A DNA stretch of 64,000 bases from Trichoplax adhaerens (lineage: Eukaryota; Placozoa; Uniplacotomia; Trichoplacea; Trichoplacidae), in contig NW_002060943.1 in assembly GCF_000150275.1 (NCBI RefSeq), positions 4,987,950 to 5,051,949 on the forward strand. The letters run 5' to 3'. The notes beneath the pieces were generated by a model, which saw only the letters and a program-made list of their open reading frames with translations, was not told the DNA's origin and ran no database searches. The position numbers and the translations under genes are program-made. Shown here one piece after another: positions 25,840 through 39,107 of the stretch; position 1 is the stretch's first letter, and each line of letters opens with the position of its first letter.

Positions 25840-27996
25840 AATTTAAATGAAATAATGATCATCTCGATTAGCTTACTAAATGAGGTAATAAGAATTTTGA
25901 TGGCACGATAACTTAAGGAAAGAGCAATCTTCAAATCTTATCAATGTCTCCTTTCCATTAGAAGTAAAAGTTTACTTTATTCATCAGTAATTCTTCTACT
26001 AAAATTCCAGTGACGTCTACGTCACTTAACTAAGTAAAATACTTACTTACTTAAATCTCAAAAAAGAATTTTAATGTATGTATAACTAGCAAGTTTAAAT
26101 AATCAGATGGCTTTAACGCGAATCTGCGTAAATTAATCTTAATTCAATTTCGAACGTATATCGAGTAAATTAGTTATTTCAATGCAAACAATTGTGCCTT
26201 TTCTGATGCAATGATTTGAAAAGAATTGAATAGCTTTAGATCAATTTTTAGCTCGAAAATGGCTTTTAATGTTACCAGTGTTAAAAAGTAGGGATTTTAA
26301 GCATCGTTTTTTCTAATAGTAATTTACATCATTTGTTTGTCGTTACAACTTAGTAAAAATTAATAAAGTAGAAAATTGGCTTTATGAATAAATTCTATAT
26401 ATATTTAAATTAGCAGAATGCAGTATTATTAACCTCAAACTACTAGATTTACATTGATAAATTCTGCATAATAGTCTGTCTAGCAGGTAATATGCTTACG
26501 TAGGCATGTTGGCTTCAGACTTTTTTGTTTCTCTAGTTAAGAACTCTACTTTGCAACTCCGATAGATTTGGAAAGTATTATAATCAATTTATGAATTTAT
26601 TGGAAATTGAGGAATGATCATTTTATCCGTATTTGATCTGAATAATAGTCAGTCTTTCATTAGAGGATCAATTGGTGCTTAGATAACTACTACGTTTAGA
26701 GTGTATATCTTACTTCGGTAAGAAATATGCGTTTAACTGTAATACCTAGGTAGTAACAGGGTTGTTATGGATCGAAATTGGCAGTTAAGATGCCAAACTG
26801 TAGGCGGACAGTACCAGTAAATTAGTTGTTTCTTTTGACGCTAAAACTTAATATATAATAGCTGTAGATTTGACAGAATTTTAGATTCAAGTAATGCTTG
26901 TCATTTTCTTTTCTAATTATGGCAATTAAGCCAATTCCATAAAAAAAATTGCTACAACAGTACAGCTTTTCTTCCCTGTAATAAACTACACAGATCCAGA
27001 TTCTGCTCTTTTGAAGGAGAATTAATTATAAGAGTGCCACACAATCTACATGCAGTATTAACACTATGATTTCGTTTCTCTCCAAAGCCTAATCATAAAA
27101 TATATTTACTTATTGTCCTATAAAGTCATACAGCACTTTTAAACTGACGATGTAAATATATTTCAACCATCATGACTGAGTAAATCTATTACAGATGCAT
27201 GTAATATAAGAAAGAAGTAAATCCATTAGTATAATTTTTGCATTATTTTATTGTACAGATTAATTGCGGCCGTCATTTACTAATAGCGTACAAAGCAAAT
27301 AAAATATAGAACATCAATAAAAGATACGGTACCCGCTATGATCCATGATAATTTTGATTAGCTTTAGGTCAAGGCAAACAATTATGTTGATTTTCAAATG
27401 GTCACTATTCATCATTAACTAAGTAAGTATTATATCTTGTAAAGGAATAATAAGAAGCTTCCAGTAATTACCTTAACTGAAGTACATTTAGTTGTTAATA
27501 AAGGCACTGCTAGCGTAGAACGCAACGAAAAGCTAGAATGTTTGCAACCTTAACTTGCTAAAATCAATTGAAACTCTATGACTCTAAGATATTTTAGTAC
27601 TGCCAGTAGTATCACGTTCATTAAACAACTTTTGGATCTGCAAACTAGTTTTGAAAAATGATCACGTCATTCTACCCTTATTTCATCAATTATCGTCATT
27701 CTGGAAGAAATTTTTGAAACAGAATTAATACTGTTGGAATTACAAGAGATTCGCTTTCCTTATAGATGAGCCTTTCAGTGGCCAAATTGAGAACAGAAGA
27801 ATAGATAAAAAAAATTGGACACCAGCTGAACAATTGTTGAAACTACAGAAGTAGAGCACGTTAAAATTTGAAATTAAAGCGATAGTCACCTTATACTTGG
27901 ACTATACCCATTTGAGTCACATTAATATCGTTAATAATGAATAAATCAGTAGCAAAGCATCAAGTAAATTATTTGGCAAAAACTAGCTGGAAACTT
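25840..27996. other. Convergent intergenic region between CFAP61 and the aquaglyceroporin
   Basis: Both flanking genes end here (CFAP61 from the left, the aquaglyceroporin from the right). No coding frame is supported. AATAAA at 26362-26367 is a distant candidate polyadenylation signal for CFAP61, about 520 nt after its stop. Confidence 0.5.
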
Positions 27997-30900
27997 TTAA
28001 CCTTCTTTATCGGTTCGAACTTGCTCTAATTCAGTTTCATTAGCTGGAGCAACCGATGATTTCCTGATTTCGTCCCATCGCATTTCGATGAAAAACATGT
28101 ACATACCACCACCAACAATAGCTCCGAGTATAGGTCCGACAATGGGCACCCAGAACCAATAATTTCCATTACTAAACATCATCACACGGGTAGAAATGAA
28201 GAATATATTATATTATTCCTTTTCGCTTTATACTGTAGTTTAATCAATATGATACAGAGTGAAAGATATCGAAACTAACATATAGTTTTATCAAAGAAAC
28301 GAAGTACTGCAAGGTTATCATCTCACTTATATTGTTTTACGCCAATATTTATCTAACATTGAACAAGTAATAACTGCAAATAAAATATAATTTTATCGGA
28401 GAAAAGAATACTGCAAGATTATCATTTCACTCATATTACTTTACGCCTATATTTATCTCTTATTGAGTAGATAATTGTTATCAATCAAATGCTATTCGGT
28501 GAGAACGTAAAAATGCTACAAGCTCATCATCTCGTTAGTATTTACTGTACGACATAGATGCAGCTTTAAAAAGGGATAATTGATTACTAGTAGCTATTGC
28601 TAAATTTTGATAGTGCACGAAGTAAAGAGGTTAGGGTTAGGGTTTGCAAATATGAATACCATTTTCTTTACCCTATTTTAAGACTAACTTAGATATAAAT
28701 CCGAATTAAGCGTATTTAACTACTAGTATATAATAGAGTGCATATAAGCTTGTATGTTTGCTTAGCTTATGCATTTGCTGCTAACTTCGCAGAAGCAATA
28801 AGCGTTGATTACAAACAAATTAAAGAATCCAATTATAGTAACAATCCAGTGGTATACAATCAAAACTATTCAATATTTTAGGTTTAAGGCATATATGAAA
28901 ATCATAAACTTACACAAAAGTGGGTGTACCCCAACCAGCAATTAAAGTCCACAATCGTGGTGCAAAATCACGAGCAGGATTGATGGCATAACCACAATTT
29001 AAGCCAAAAGTATCGCCAATGTTCAAAACAACAAAGCCAATAAGTAAAGGCTTCAAGTAATCTGGAGGAGCCCAGTTTTTATCATCAACCAATGCAAAGA
29101 CACATAGAGCTAATAGGCCGGTACCAACAATCTAAATAGAATAATTACAATTAGACAGAATTACTCCAAAAAACCAGCAGAATGATAACTGCTTGAGTCT
29201 TATTACTCATATAAAATTGTCAAATTAAACTCAGTTTCTATTGTAATCTAAATATACCAGAACTAATCCTGGCCATAAGTAAAATATGATAAAATGTTAT
29301 CTCTCTAGAGTATTCATAGTTTAATCATTGCTACAGCCTTAAAAAAGATCTATAGCCAAAGAAGAATAAAAGCTTTAAGCCATAAATTTGCACTCTGGAA
29401 ATAATCTCTTACACCAATCTGTGTAAGAGACTTAAGGCCATTTACTAAATATTGCAACACTATAGCTGATGCCCCACTGTAATACTATTGTATAAGATAT
29501 TGTCGAGAAACAAGACCTTATACAACGTTAAAATTTGTAAGATTGTCATAATACGTGGTAGAAACTCATCACTTTGATTATGTTCACATTAAACTATGTA
29601 AATTTCGACTTCATCAGCTAAAACGAACCTGATCGAAAAATCCTGCAGCAGTACTCAAATAGGGTTGTGGATATGTTGCCCAGATCTGAGCGGTAGCATT
29701 AACATGGGGTGGCGTTTGGCGAACTCCACCATCATAAGCATTAATACCCTCTGTATAAAACAATTGAATAAAATTAATTATTAACGGTAAATATCCATCT
29801 CTAATACAACAGAATCGATTATAGATCCGCAGATCGAATTTCCGTTAAGGATAGCTGAACGCTGGCTAAACTATCACACGACTAGAAATCGATAAATTGT
29901 GCGTAAAAATTTGCTTAAACTATTCTTCAAATGAAATAATTAAATTTATCGCTAATTACCGATATAGATGGCATGGCAAACCGCTGATGCAATGAATGAG
30001 CCCAACATTTGAGCTGTAATGTACATCGGAACTTTTCTCCAAGGAAACTTCTTGTAGACAGCTAAAGCAATAGTCATAGCTGGATTCATATGAGCACCAG
30101 TTACATTACCAGCTACATAACAACCAAATGTTACACCCAAGCCCCAACCAAAATTAATGGACAAAAAGTCACCGAAATTGCCCTTTCCTAAAACCACTTG
30201 AGCCACAGAGCCAATACCAAAAGTCTTAAATAAATTAAAAATTATTACTTGAATCAGTTGATATCACATTATCAATTCCACATCTTTTCATAGGTCAAAA
30301 TCGTATTTTCTGTAATGTAAAAACACGTGTATCACATTTTAACTATTAAGTTCACCAAATTAAAGTTATATAGCAATTCACTAGTAAATGAAAATACTTT
30401 TAATCATATATGCGTATTTATGTAATCATTCATTTTTCCTGGTTAGCACACAAGCAAGTATACGGCCAGCTATTGATATTAAAACTGTACGCAAAATTAA
30501 TTTCATATATTCTTTTACTCGCTATAGACTACACGTAATTCCAGTTATATTAACGCTAAATAAACGTTTCTATAACAGGAAATCAACATCGCATAGGGAT
30601 TTATTCTGAAAAAACACCTGCGTAAGGCAGAGCTTTTTCCAACTTTACTAGCGTTATCCGCAAAATAAATAATAAGAAATAATTCATTCGATATATTGAT
30701 AAGCTGATTATGCAATCATCTCTAGCTCCAAAGCAAATAAATGCTCAGATAGCAAAACTAAAAATTTCGCAACTATGTATTTAAAAATTGGTTTCCTTAT
30801 ATAATTTGGCTAACTCTAGCTAACGTCGTCACAGTTTGTCAATATTCATTAGTTAGTTCTACAATAATATTGATAAATAGCAAGCCTTACACGCCTTGTA

Positions 30901-33900
30901 TATCACGTAGCAACACCTAAATTTATTTACATATAGGTACTGACTCGAATACAGTAATTTCATGACATATTAAAAACTAAAAGATAAATCGACTATATTT
31001 GTTCAGCTAGGAGTATATCCGTATATTCTGCATTCCTATTAAACTAACATCATCATTCCAACTCCATTCAAGTGGAAATCTTTGCTCAAGTAAAAGTGGT
31101 AGCAAGTATCCACAGTATTCCTAACTTTACTCCCATAATAATTAATATATCCTATGTATCAACTTATATTTTAGTCAATTTAAATCGATATGGACAATGA
31201 AAATATAAAATGCACAAATTCAATTAATAATATCTTTCATCAGGCTATTCTACTTCATTAATCATAAAAGAAAATTTTAGAATAATGTCAACTTTGATCT
31301 TGTTTATTTGTAATTTTACGAATGATTCCAATACTGTGATGTAATCAAACCTGCACAAACGTCTATAATATTAATTTCATACACTGATTATGAAGTAACC
31401 GACGATATTATGTAGTAAACAATTCGACTACCGTAATTGCGTAATCCCAGGATACGATACTAGTCTTTTATTAACAACGTATTCATTAATGCAATAAACA
31501 ACCCAAAAACTACCATTGTTTGCATTGCAAGGTGGAATCTTTGCGTACATGATTAAAATATAGATCTATCAACGACTTGTTTACGTAAACTGGGACAGCC
31601 TAGCTTTTTTCTGTTACGAATTTTGATCAATAACATTTCTAGAACTATTATCACATTAATGAGCACATCAGCTCATTATTAGTAAGCTATAAATATAAAA
31701 CCTTAACAGACATGAATTATAAAAATTAGCTCAGTCTACCCCAAACCTCTGATAAATACCAATCAACACTATTATATAACCGTTGGTTAGCATGTCATAA
31801 ATCCTATCGATTGCATATTCAGGTATGATACAGAAAGCTCAGTATTTATAGATTTACGTGCAGATATTAGATCCATCAAGCCTGTAAGAAAAATACTGGT
31901 TAACATGTAACGTGCTGGTAATTTTAGCAATAACGAATTTATCCAATTTAGAACCTTCATATACGAGAGCTTATCAATTTTCTAAAAATTACCCAATTAA
32001 AACTTTTACGATAAATGCGATCAAGCAGGCTATCAACCTTTTCCTTAAGATTTTTATGATATAATAGTAGCAATTGTCAATTGTGTTTACGAAAATTAGC
32101 TCAAGTTAGCCCTTTCCCCGATAAATAACCGCCAACATAATCATGTAATAATAAAAAAAAGCATTGTCAACCTTGCGATAATGGGTTTACAATATTATAG
32201 TTCAACATATGTCAGCTGGATTCTAGAAAACTAGCCCAAACTAAAACATACCCTAAGATATATAATTATATATTACCATTTTAATCGTATGACCATTAAA
32301 ACATTTAATTGAAATCGATCTATTAATCATGCTTATTCTTGCATATTGGTCAAGAATCTACATTAGTTACGTTCTCTCGAGTTATTTGAGTGTCGTTTCA
32401 AGTTTAAAAAAAAACATAACAGCTCACTGATCTCATTAATCGAGCAATCGATTTATCATGTTTTTCAAACCATCTGTAGCCCTACAGTGCTTCTAAAAAC
32501 AACATCGGCTATTTAATACTATACTCTGTTTTTATGAATAGTAAAATATCATGATCTCGACTATTAAAAGCGTACTCTCAGTGCAACTTTTATTTTTAGG
32601 TTATGCACTAAGGGATGCCAAACACTCTGCTAATTTTATATTAATCATCGATCGCCTATAATTAATTAATATCGGCATATTAACAAACTAACAATCAAGT
32701 AATTACAGTGCCTTGTCTCCAATCTAATGCACTATTTCTGAAAACACAATAGTTACGGAGAGAACTAAAGAATTCCGTATAATAATAAAAATTCACAGCT
32801 GCTGATTAATCCTTCCCACGATCCATTAATTGATAGGCTGATTGCTAGAGATATGCAGCCCAACCATAACACAGTGCCGATAATGATTAAATAACAGGAC
32901 AATAAATGAATATTAAAGAGTAAGATGAAAGTTTACCAAATTTGAGAATAGTAAAACTGACTACTTTAAATGATGACTTTTGACTATGGACTTATATCTT
33001 ACCAGCCAACATATCATCAGTATAAACTACGGTAGTAATTAAGTGTCAGAATTGCAAAAATCGAATACACGTTACTTTCTACGATTCACTGATCTATATT
33101 CTAATCACTAAATATCTACTCTACATATTCGCAATATTAGTAATAGCGCTGAAGTTGATGAAATATCGGCATAATAAAATTACCATAAGCACTACTCCTA
33201 GTAAGCAAGCATAGTATGTCTTGAGTCTTTCAAGGTGCAACATATGTTTTGATCTAATGTTCATAACATACTATTTCGATAATATATTAACGATTTAAGG
33301 CTAATATTAATTATAATTCTTTATAGCTTTATATTAAACTGACAGATAGTAAGTCAAAACTAGAAAAAAAATAACTTGAATCTTCTAACGGATAATACAT
33401 TCTGGTACCGTGATTATAGAAACGATATGAAAATTTAGCAAGTATCATTTACTTTTCCCAGGCAATTAGATTTACTACTAGTTCATCCGTAGATTGTTAG
33501 TTAAAACGCCGAAAGAAAATAAAAGCATAATTATTATTATCTGCATGGTCTTGCAAGCCGTTGTGGTATGGGATATCAATTATTATACTGTTTCGTATAC
33601 AGGTCCCACAGTGTGTAATAGTCATTACCTAGATCAATCTTCTATATTTCTTGTGATTGTAATTTCAAGCCTCCCAATTATGTCCCACCATTATTTATTT
33701 ATTGAAGTATTAAAATTCCTTATTTTAAAAATGCAATACAGTCTAGTTGTGCGTTACATGAAATATTCGCTTTTAAATTTGATCCTACATTTGTTTTTAA
33801 TAGAATTTCCTGATGGCAATTTAAGCCAATCTTAAACTAAAAAAATTAAGGATATAGTAATTTATTAAATTTGCCATTCGAGTCTATCAGGTGCGATCTA

Positions 33901-36900
33901 CCAATGTACTTCAATGCTACAGTAACAAATAATCATAACAGTATGACTAGGAAATAGATTCAATCGGACATTAACTATTAACTTGTGTTATTTAATGCTC
34001 CATCATGTAGCTGATGTTATGCATTTGTATAATTCAAAGCCATTACAATATAGAAATCATGAAATTACCCTCTCAAACTGATTTAGCTAGATACTATATC
34101 AAGTACGTTTATCTTAATCAACTAATGCTTAATCGAAAATGAACGACAAATAAAGACCACTAATATCATGTATGACTAGACATCGTTCATTTACATGTTG
34201 ATCTTGTAATATTTGATAGCTGACAGTCGTTTATTGTCATTATTGTAGCACATACAAAGTACTATTGACAGAGCGTCAACGAATCCCCGTATCAATAATT
34301 AGCTTTATGAATAGCGAGATGAAATTAACGTATTGCTCCATCCTGATCACAACGATCACTACCAACAATTAAGTAGCAGCATTTATCGAATTGATAAAAT
34401 TGAATTAATAGTCAATATTGGGTTGTTTACGAGGTAAATGAACAATTTGTCATAACATTAAGAACATTTGATAAAATGGGAAACAATTTTGGGACTTTGT
34501 GGTGGAGTATACTATGCAGCAAGAGATATCGACTCCAAATTGATTTTTATATACAAGAATTCAAATTTACAATCTACGTTAAACTTTTTTTTTCTCTTGC
34601 TACGTAAATTCCATTTCAAGCAGATCTGATAGCTGTACTTTAATTCTGTCAGCTGCGCTATTGCTAGAATGTTAAAGTTATTCTCAATTTAAGCCTTACG
34701 CAGGCAAAAAATGCGAGAATATATATTTTATACATTTCCGTTCTCAACGAATTGCGATTTTTTATGGAACAATCAAAATCACTGTCATTTTATAAGTGCC
34801 GTGTAATATCAAAATCCATCCAAGTAAAGACTCATTCGTGCCCTTCTAAAGATATTATAATTGCTGATAGTAGTTATTGCTATATAGCCTTAAATTTTAT
34901 ATACTATGAATAAATGCCGAAAAATAAAATAAACTTATAAAATTTACTCATCTAAGAGTAATATCAAATTGCTAAGATCTTATAAATCATACGTTTGAAG
35001 TGTTAACCCATAGACATCGCAGATAAGCGTATTGCTGGTTCTGTTAACGATCTTATTCAATCTAAGATACAAATGAAGCCGATGAAAAACAACTAAACTA
35101 TTACCCCAAATTTAACGACATACGGATTATAATACTGTCTTTTCGACAAATATAAATACCCAACAGTACTTGCTACATGAGCTCAGTCGATATTTCATTC
35201 TGTCCATAAAATAAGATCTATAAATCGAATACAGGCATATACGAGTTTGGTTGAATCCAATTAATCTGGTTACTAGAATAAGAGAGGAATTACCAGGAAA
35301 TAACTGGTGATAAGATGAAATTAATACCCAGAATAATATGAATTAATTTAATCATTTTTATCGATGAGAGGAAAAATTTAAAAGTTATACATGTATACGA
35401 TAATTAATGGCTTAATTTAATCCCAAATTATCAAAATTACAGCTAAATTTATAGCTGACGGTAGACCTTGGAATACTATTTCGATTAGATCCGTTAAGCT
35501 CTTAAATTAAGATTTTTAAAATAATATAAGGTAAAGATTTATTATTTGCCACGAAAATCCCATGGATATCAAGGAGAATTATATTAAATTGCATTGCGTA
35601 ATATGAATTGAATCTATCTCATCATTAAAATCTTCATGTCAACTAATACGAAAGCGAACTGTTTACAATGGAATACAACATACTTCCATTTTTATTTTTA
35701 TTCTATTGATATAGTGATTTTACTTTCTCAACATTTTTTAAATGTCTTACTAAAAGATACTAATATGCTACATTTTAAATAGTTTAGATCTATTAGGACC
35801 TGAAAAAAAGTTAGAGTAGAAATACAGTAGTCAAAGAAAATAGATACAGTAAACCAGTAAGCAAAAATTAGACTCTAAAACATAAATTTCTATTACGAAT
35901 GCTAAGTTTTTGTACAATACGAAATAAACTAGATGATCCTGGCGCAAAACTGTGTGTTATTCCTAATATAATCATACATGTACTTGAGACAACGGATTCG
36001 TAATCTCTCAGGATAAATGTTACTATACTAAAAACGCTAATTCTGACCCGTTTGCTATAAATATTACTTTATTTTCAGTCAATTTTTGATTATTTAATAC
36101 CCATTAATGTTAATCGATTCATGTTAAGACACCCTAATATCAAGATAACTCAATTATAGACTCATCGATTAGATACAAACGTATGGAATAGCTTGACTAT
36201 TAGCAAGATAGAGGAGAAGATCTACTACTAATTGCCGATTTTAAAAATCGCTACAATACCAAAGAAAGAATACAGTATACAGGACGTAAGATGAGCAATA
36301 GAAACAATATCTGTGCCCACTAATTTAGGAAATTTTACAATTATGATTGCTAGAACACTACAATCATTAAGTCTGATTTTTCGCATTCTAACAAAATTTT
36401 ATTTGACTACATGTAGTATAAAACTACAAAAAGAGTAAGAAGTTAATTTCATATAGTATAGTAAGTTTGGAAAGGCAATATCATTAATCAAGGAGCAGTA
36501 TGAATAATGAATCTAAGTACATGAAAACTAGGTTCAGTTATCTTTCGATACTCATCACATTTACCGGCAAAATTAAAAGTATTCCAGGATCAAAAAGTCT
36601 ATTAAAATAAACTGCTGCTTTTTTTATCATTAGGCTACTTCTGTAATTGATATAGCATGGATAATTTTTAAAATAGAAGTAAAGGAAAATTGATAAATCC
36701 AGCACTGCGCATACAGTATTTTTTGGTAGCTGCACTAAAATCTTTTCTTACTGGCTTCAATATCATCATTATTCAATTCTTAAGGCGATTAACAATGGTG
36801 AAAGAATGACGAGTTCACAGAATCTCTACTTAATGCAGTACCGTAGTAACCCAAAATTCTCATTCCTATTCCATCTATGTTAGTAATAACATACGGACAT

Positions 36901-39107
36901 AAATGAGAATCCAGATACTAGCAACTGTATACTTCAAAGAACTCTGATAGGCACTTTAATCTTGGAAATTTAGACTAACTGTAGCAAAAGCTATCTTTAT
37001 ACAGGCAAAATAAAACTGGTAGACGTTTACAAATAGATGTCTACACTTGTATAGTAACCCCATCATCAGTAATTAAATTGCTCATCATGAGGGTTACGCT
37101 AGTTGAAAATAGAATACCTGCATAATACCTAGTTATCTACAGGTAACAATATATGAATTCTCATCCCTATTCCATCCTTATTAATAATAACAATATACAG
37201 ATGTAAAGCGAAAACTCATACCCTAGCTACACTTCAGAGAACTCTGGGAGACACATTAATCCTGAAAATCCAGGCTAATTGTAGTAAAATCTATCTCTAG
37301 ACAGGAGAAAACAACACAGATGGATATTCGCACTTGTATAATAGCCCCTAACATCAGTAGTTAAATTGCTCATCATGCGGGTCACGCTATTTGAAAAATA
37401 GGATATCCTCATGATAACTAATTGTCTATCGTCAATCATTTTGTAACCACCGGTGAGGGAATAATCTATTATAGATTACCGTAAAATTTACAATAGTCCA
37501 ACATAAGTAATTTAGATAGCAAGTGGCGTATAATGCAATCACAACGATCCACTTCTGTAAATTATTTCCAATAGATGAAATAGAGTCTATTCATGAAAAG
37601 ATGACAGATAGGGAAAATGTTACGTATTGTGGACATCTTCCGCTATATATTACCTTGCTGCTAAGATCAATAATAGCATCGACCATTTTACCTAAACTAT
37701 TATAGCTATTGTAAGATACAAATTCAAACTAGAACTTCCATTTTCTGTTAATATCATGGCTGTAAGATATTAAGAGATCTTTTTGAGAGATCTCTTAGAA
37801 TTAACAAATGATTTTATCTACAACAATCACAGTAATAGGATCGATTTTTGAAATTTCAATTTCTCTTCATTAGTACACTATTACAGTAATGCGGCCGACT
37901 TGTAAAGTGTAATATGGAACTTTTGATATATTGAAAGTTCTATGTAGTAAATAAATAACCACAAGTAGCAGATACTGTAATGATAGAACTGATTTTGGAA
38001 TAGGAATTGGACAATTTTATACATCAGGAAGTGCAGTTTAATTAGTACGACGACCAAGTCTTGTAATAATCGAATGAAGAATTTTCTCGAATCACTGACT
38101 CAAACTAGTAACTGTAGCCAGGGCTTAGATACTGAATCGAAAATGCAAACTTTTAGATTCTAGAGTTCTACAGTAGTGTGCTGTAAATATAACAAATGAT
38201 TCTGTTTAGCTATAATTATTGTGACAAAATCAACTCTAAAATGGAATTTGAAAATCTCTCAATATTTAGAATTTTAGTTAAAGTAACTCCCTTAGTAACA
38301 ATCGAGTATTAGGAAAAACTTTTAATTGGGAGAAAAAATTTCTATCATGGAATGGCCACTGCGTAATCGATTTATATTGATGTAATAAAAAGCATAATAT
38401 AAACCCAGGTTACTACAGCAATAATGTTTATCACTACGTAAATTAGTTTCAAACAAGGATGTAAAACGTGCGACGGATTTTTTAAATATTGAAGCTATTT
38501 TACCCTTAATAATATACTATTAATTTGTGGTCTTTTTCATATTTTAAATTACTTCTACAATGATAATTTTCAATTTGAAACGAAGTATGCGTACTCTAAA
38601 CTTCCACAAAATTATAAAAATTATTCTTTTCATATGATCTGTGTAGCAGCTATGGCGATAAAATAAATCCCAAGCATTTTATTTTATATCGATATTATTT
38701 GTAATGATTGATCATTTGAATTAATTTTTTAAATATTTTACGAGATCATACTATCAGAAATAGATAAATTCATTAATCCTATTTTAAAACTTAAATGTAA
38801 GCAATAAGTTATTGATCAAAATTTCATTTATGCCTAAAATCAAGCAGGATTCAATTTCTACGACTGATTTTAGCACGGAACATTTTCTGTTTGTTGAATT
38901 AAATTTTTGCGTGTTGAAAATAATTCTTTTAAGTGTTTTATTACCTCTCATGCTATTTTACTTTCTAAAAAATTTCGAACTAGCGCATTTCAATTCAGTT
39001 CGATCGTGCATTAATGTCAAACTTACCATTAAAATGAACGTTGCTAGAAATTCTCCCATGGCTTCGGGATTGAGCCATCTGAATATCGGTCGCAATCTTT
39101 CCTTCAT
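27997..39107 (-). CDS. Aquaglyceroporin (MIP family water/glycerol channel), 5 exons
   Basis: Six-helix membrane channel of 286 aa, expected to pass water, glycerol and other small solutes. Exons in reading order: 39107-39027, 30224-29960, 29750-29629, 29131-28914, 28171-27997; all junctions keep frame. First NPA box is N74-P-A (G-A-H-M-N-P-A-M-T); second is N207-P-A-R-D211. The aspartate after NPAR marks the glycerol-conducting branch. W54 sits at the GlpF-type aromatic selectivity position, Y204 at the H5 position as in AQP3, and R210 is the filter arginine. N133-A-T in the long loop C is a glycosylation sequon. The tail is cytosolic, charged and short. Exon 1 (27 codons, ending E-F-L-A-T-F-I-L-M) was assigned because it supplies the missing start of helix 1 with matching phase 0 and a GTAAGT donor. 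This leaves an 8802-nt first intron, far longer than others in the window. Family sure; exact AQP3/7/9/10 relation not resolvable. Confidence 0.92.
28275..28560. repeat. Three-copy diverged tandem repeat in aquaglyceroporin intron 4, about 104-bp unit
   Basis: A block TACTGCAAGGTTATCATCTC at 28305 recurs at 28409 (TACTGCAAGATTATCATTTC) and, more diverged, at 28514 (TGCTACAAGCTCATCATCTC). TTTACGCC-ATATTTATCT follows in the first two copies. The unit does not cross the splice sites. Confidence 0.7.
28629..28645. repeat. Short interstitial telomere-like motif
   Basis: GGTTAGGGTTAGGGTTT contains two full TTAGGG units plus partial ones, inside aquaglyceroporin intron 4. TTAGGG is the usual metazoan telomere repeat. 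At this length it may be chance or a relic of break repair; it is not a telomere. Confidence 0.5.
31700..32160. repeat. Diverged direct repeat pair, about 370 bp apart
   Basis: AAAAATTAGCTCAGTCTACC near 31721 recurs as GAAAATTAGCTCAAGTTAGC near 32091. Both are followed by a CC-rich block and GATAAATA-CC-CAACA. Only a 60-70-bp core is clearly shared. Confidence 0.45.
36855..37440. repeat. Two-copy tandem repeat, about 301-bp unit
   Basis: The unit starting AATTCTCATTCCTATTCCATC at 36855-36875 recurs at 37156 with one change in that block. Shared blocks run the full length: AACTCTG, GACA/TAGGCAC-TTTAATC, GTAG-AAA-CTATCT, CACTTGTATA, and AATTGCTCATCATG-GGGT at the end. The duplication lies inside the aquaglyceroporin first intron. 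Confidence 0.8.
37771..37797. other. Perfect 10-bp inverted repeat with 7-nt loop
   Basis: TAAGAGATCT and AGATCTCTTA pair perfectly around TTTTGAG. The hairpin is short and AT-rich with no surrounding longer stem. It could be a structural element or chance. Confidence 0.4.

Larger units (their letters stand above)
30225..39026 (-). other. 8.8-kb first intron of the aquaglyceroporin gene
   Basis: This interval is intronic under the model that joins exon 1 (39107-39027) to exon 2. It starts GTAAGT and ends with an AG before 30224. Within it are a two-copy 301-bp tandem repeat (36855-37440), a diverged repeat pair near 31720/32091, a 27-nt hairpin (37771-37797) and a hydrophobic 113-codon plus-strand frame (33494-33835) that I do not accept as a gene. 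No nested gene could be recognised. Confidence 0.7.

Noticed and set aside
33494-33835. Hydrophobic 113-codon plus-strand frame inside the aquaglyceroporin intron
   Set aside because: It starts with TTG (first ATG 17 codons in) and shows no recognisable motif. Hydrophobic frames are common in AT-rich DNA. It could be re-examined with RNA data.
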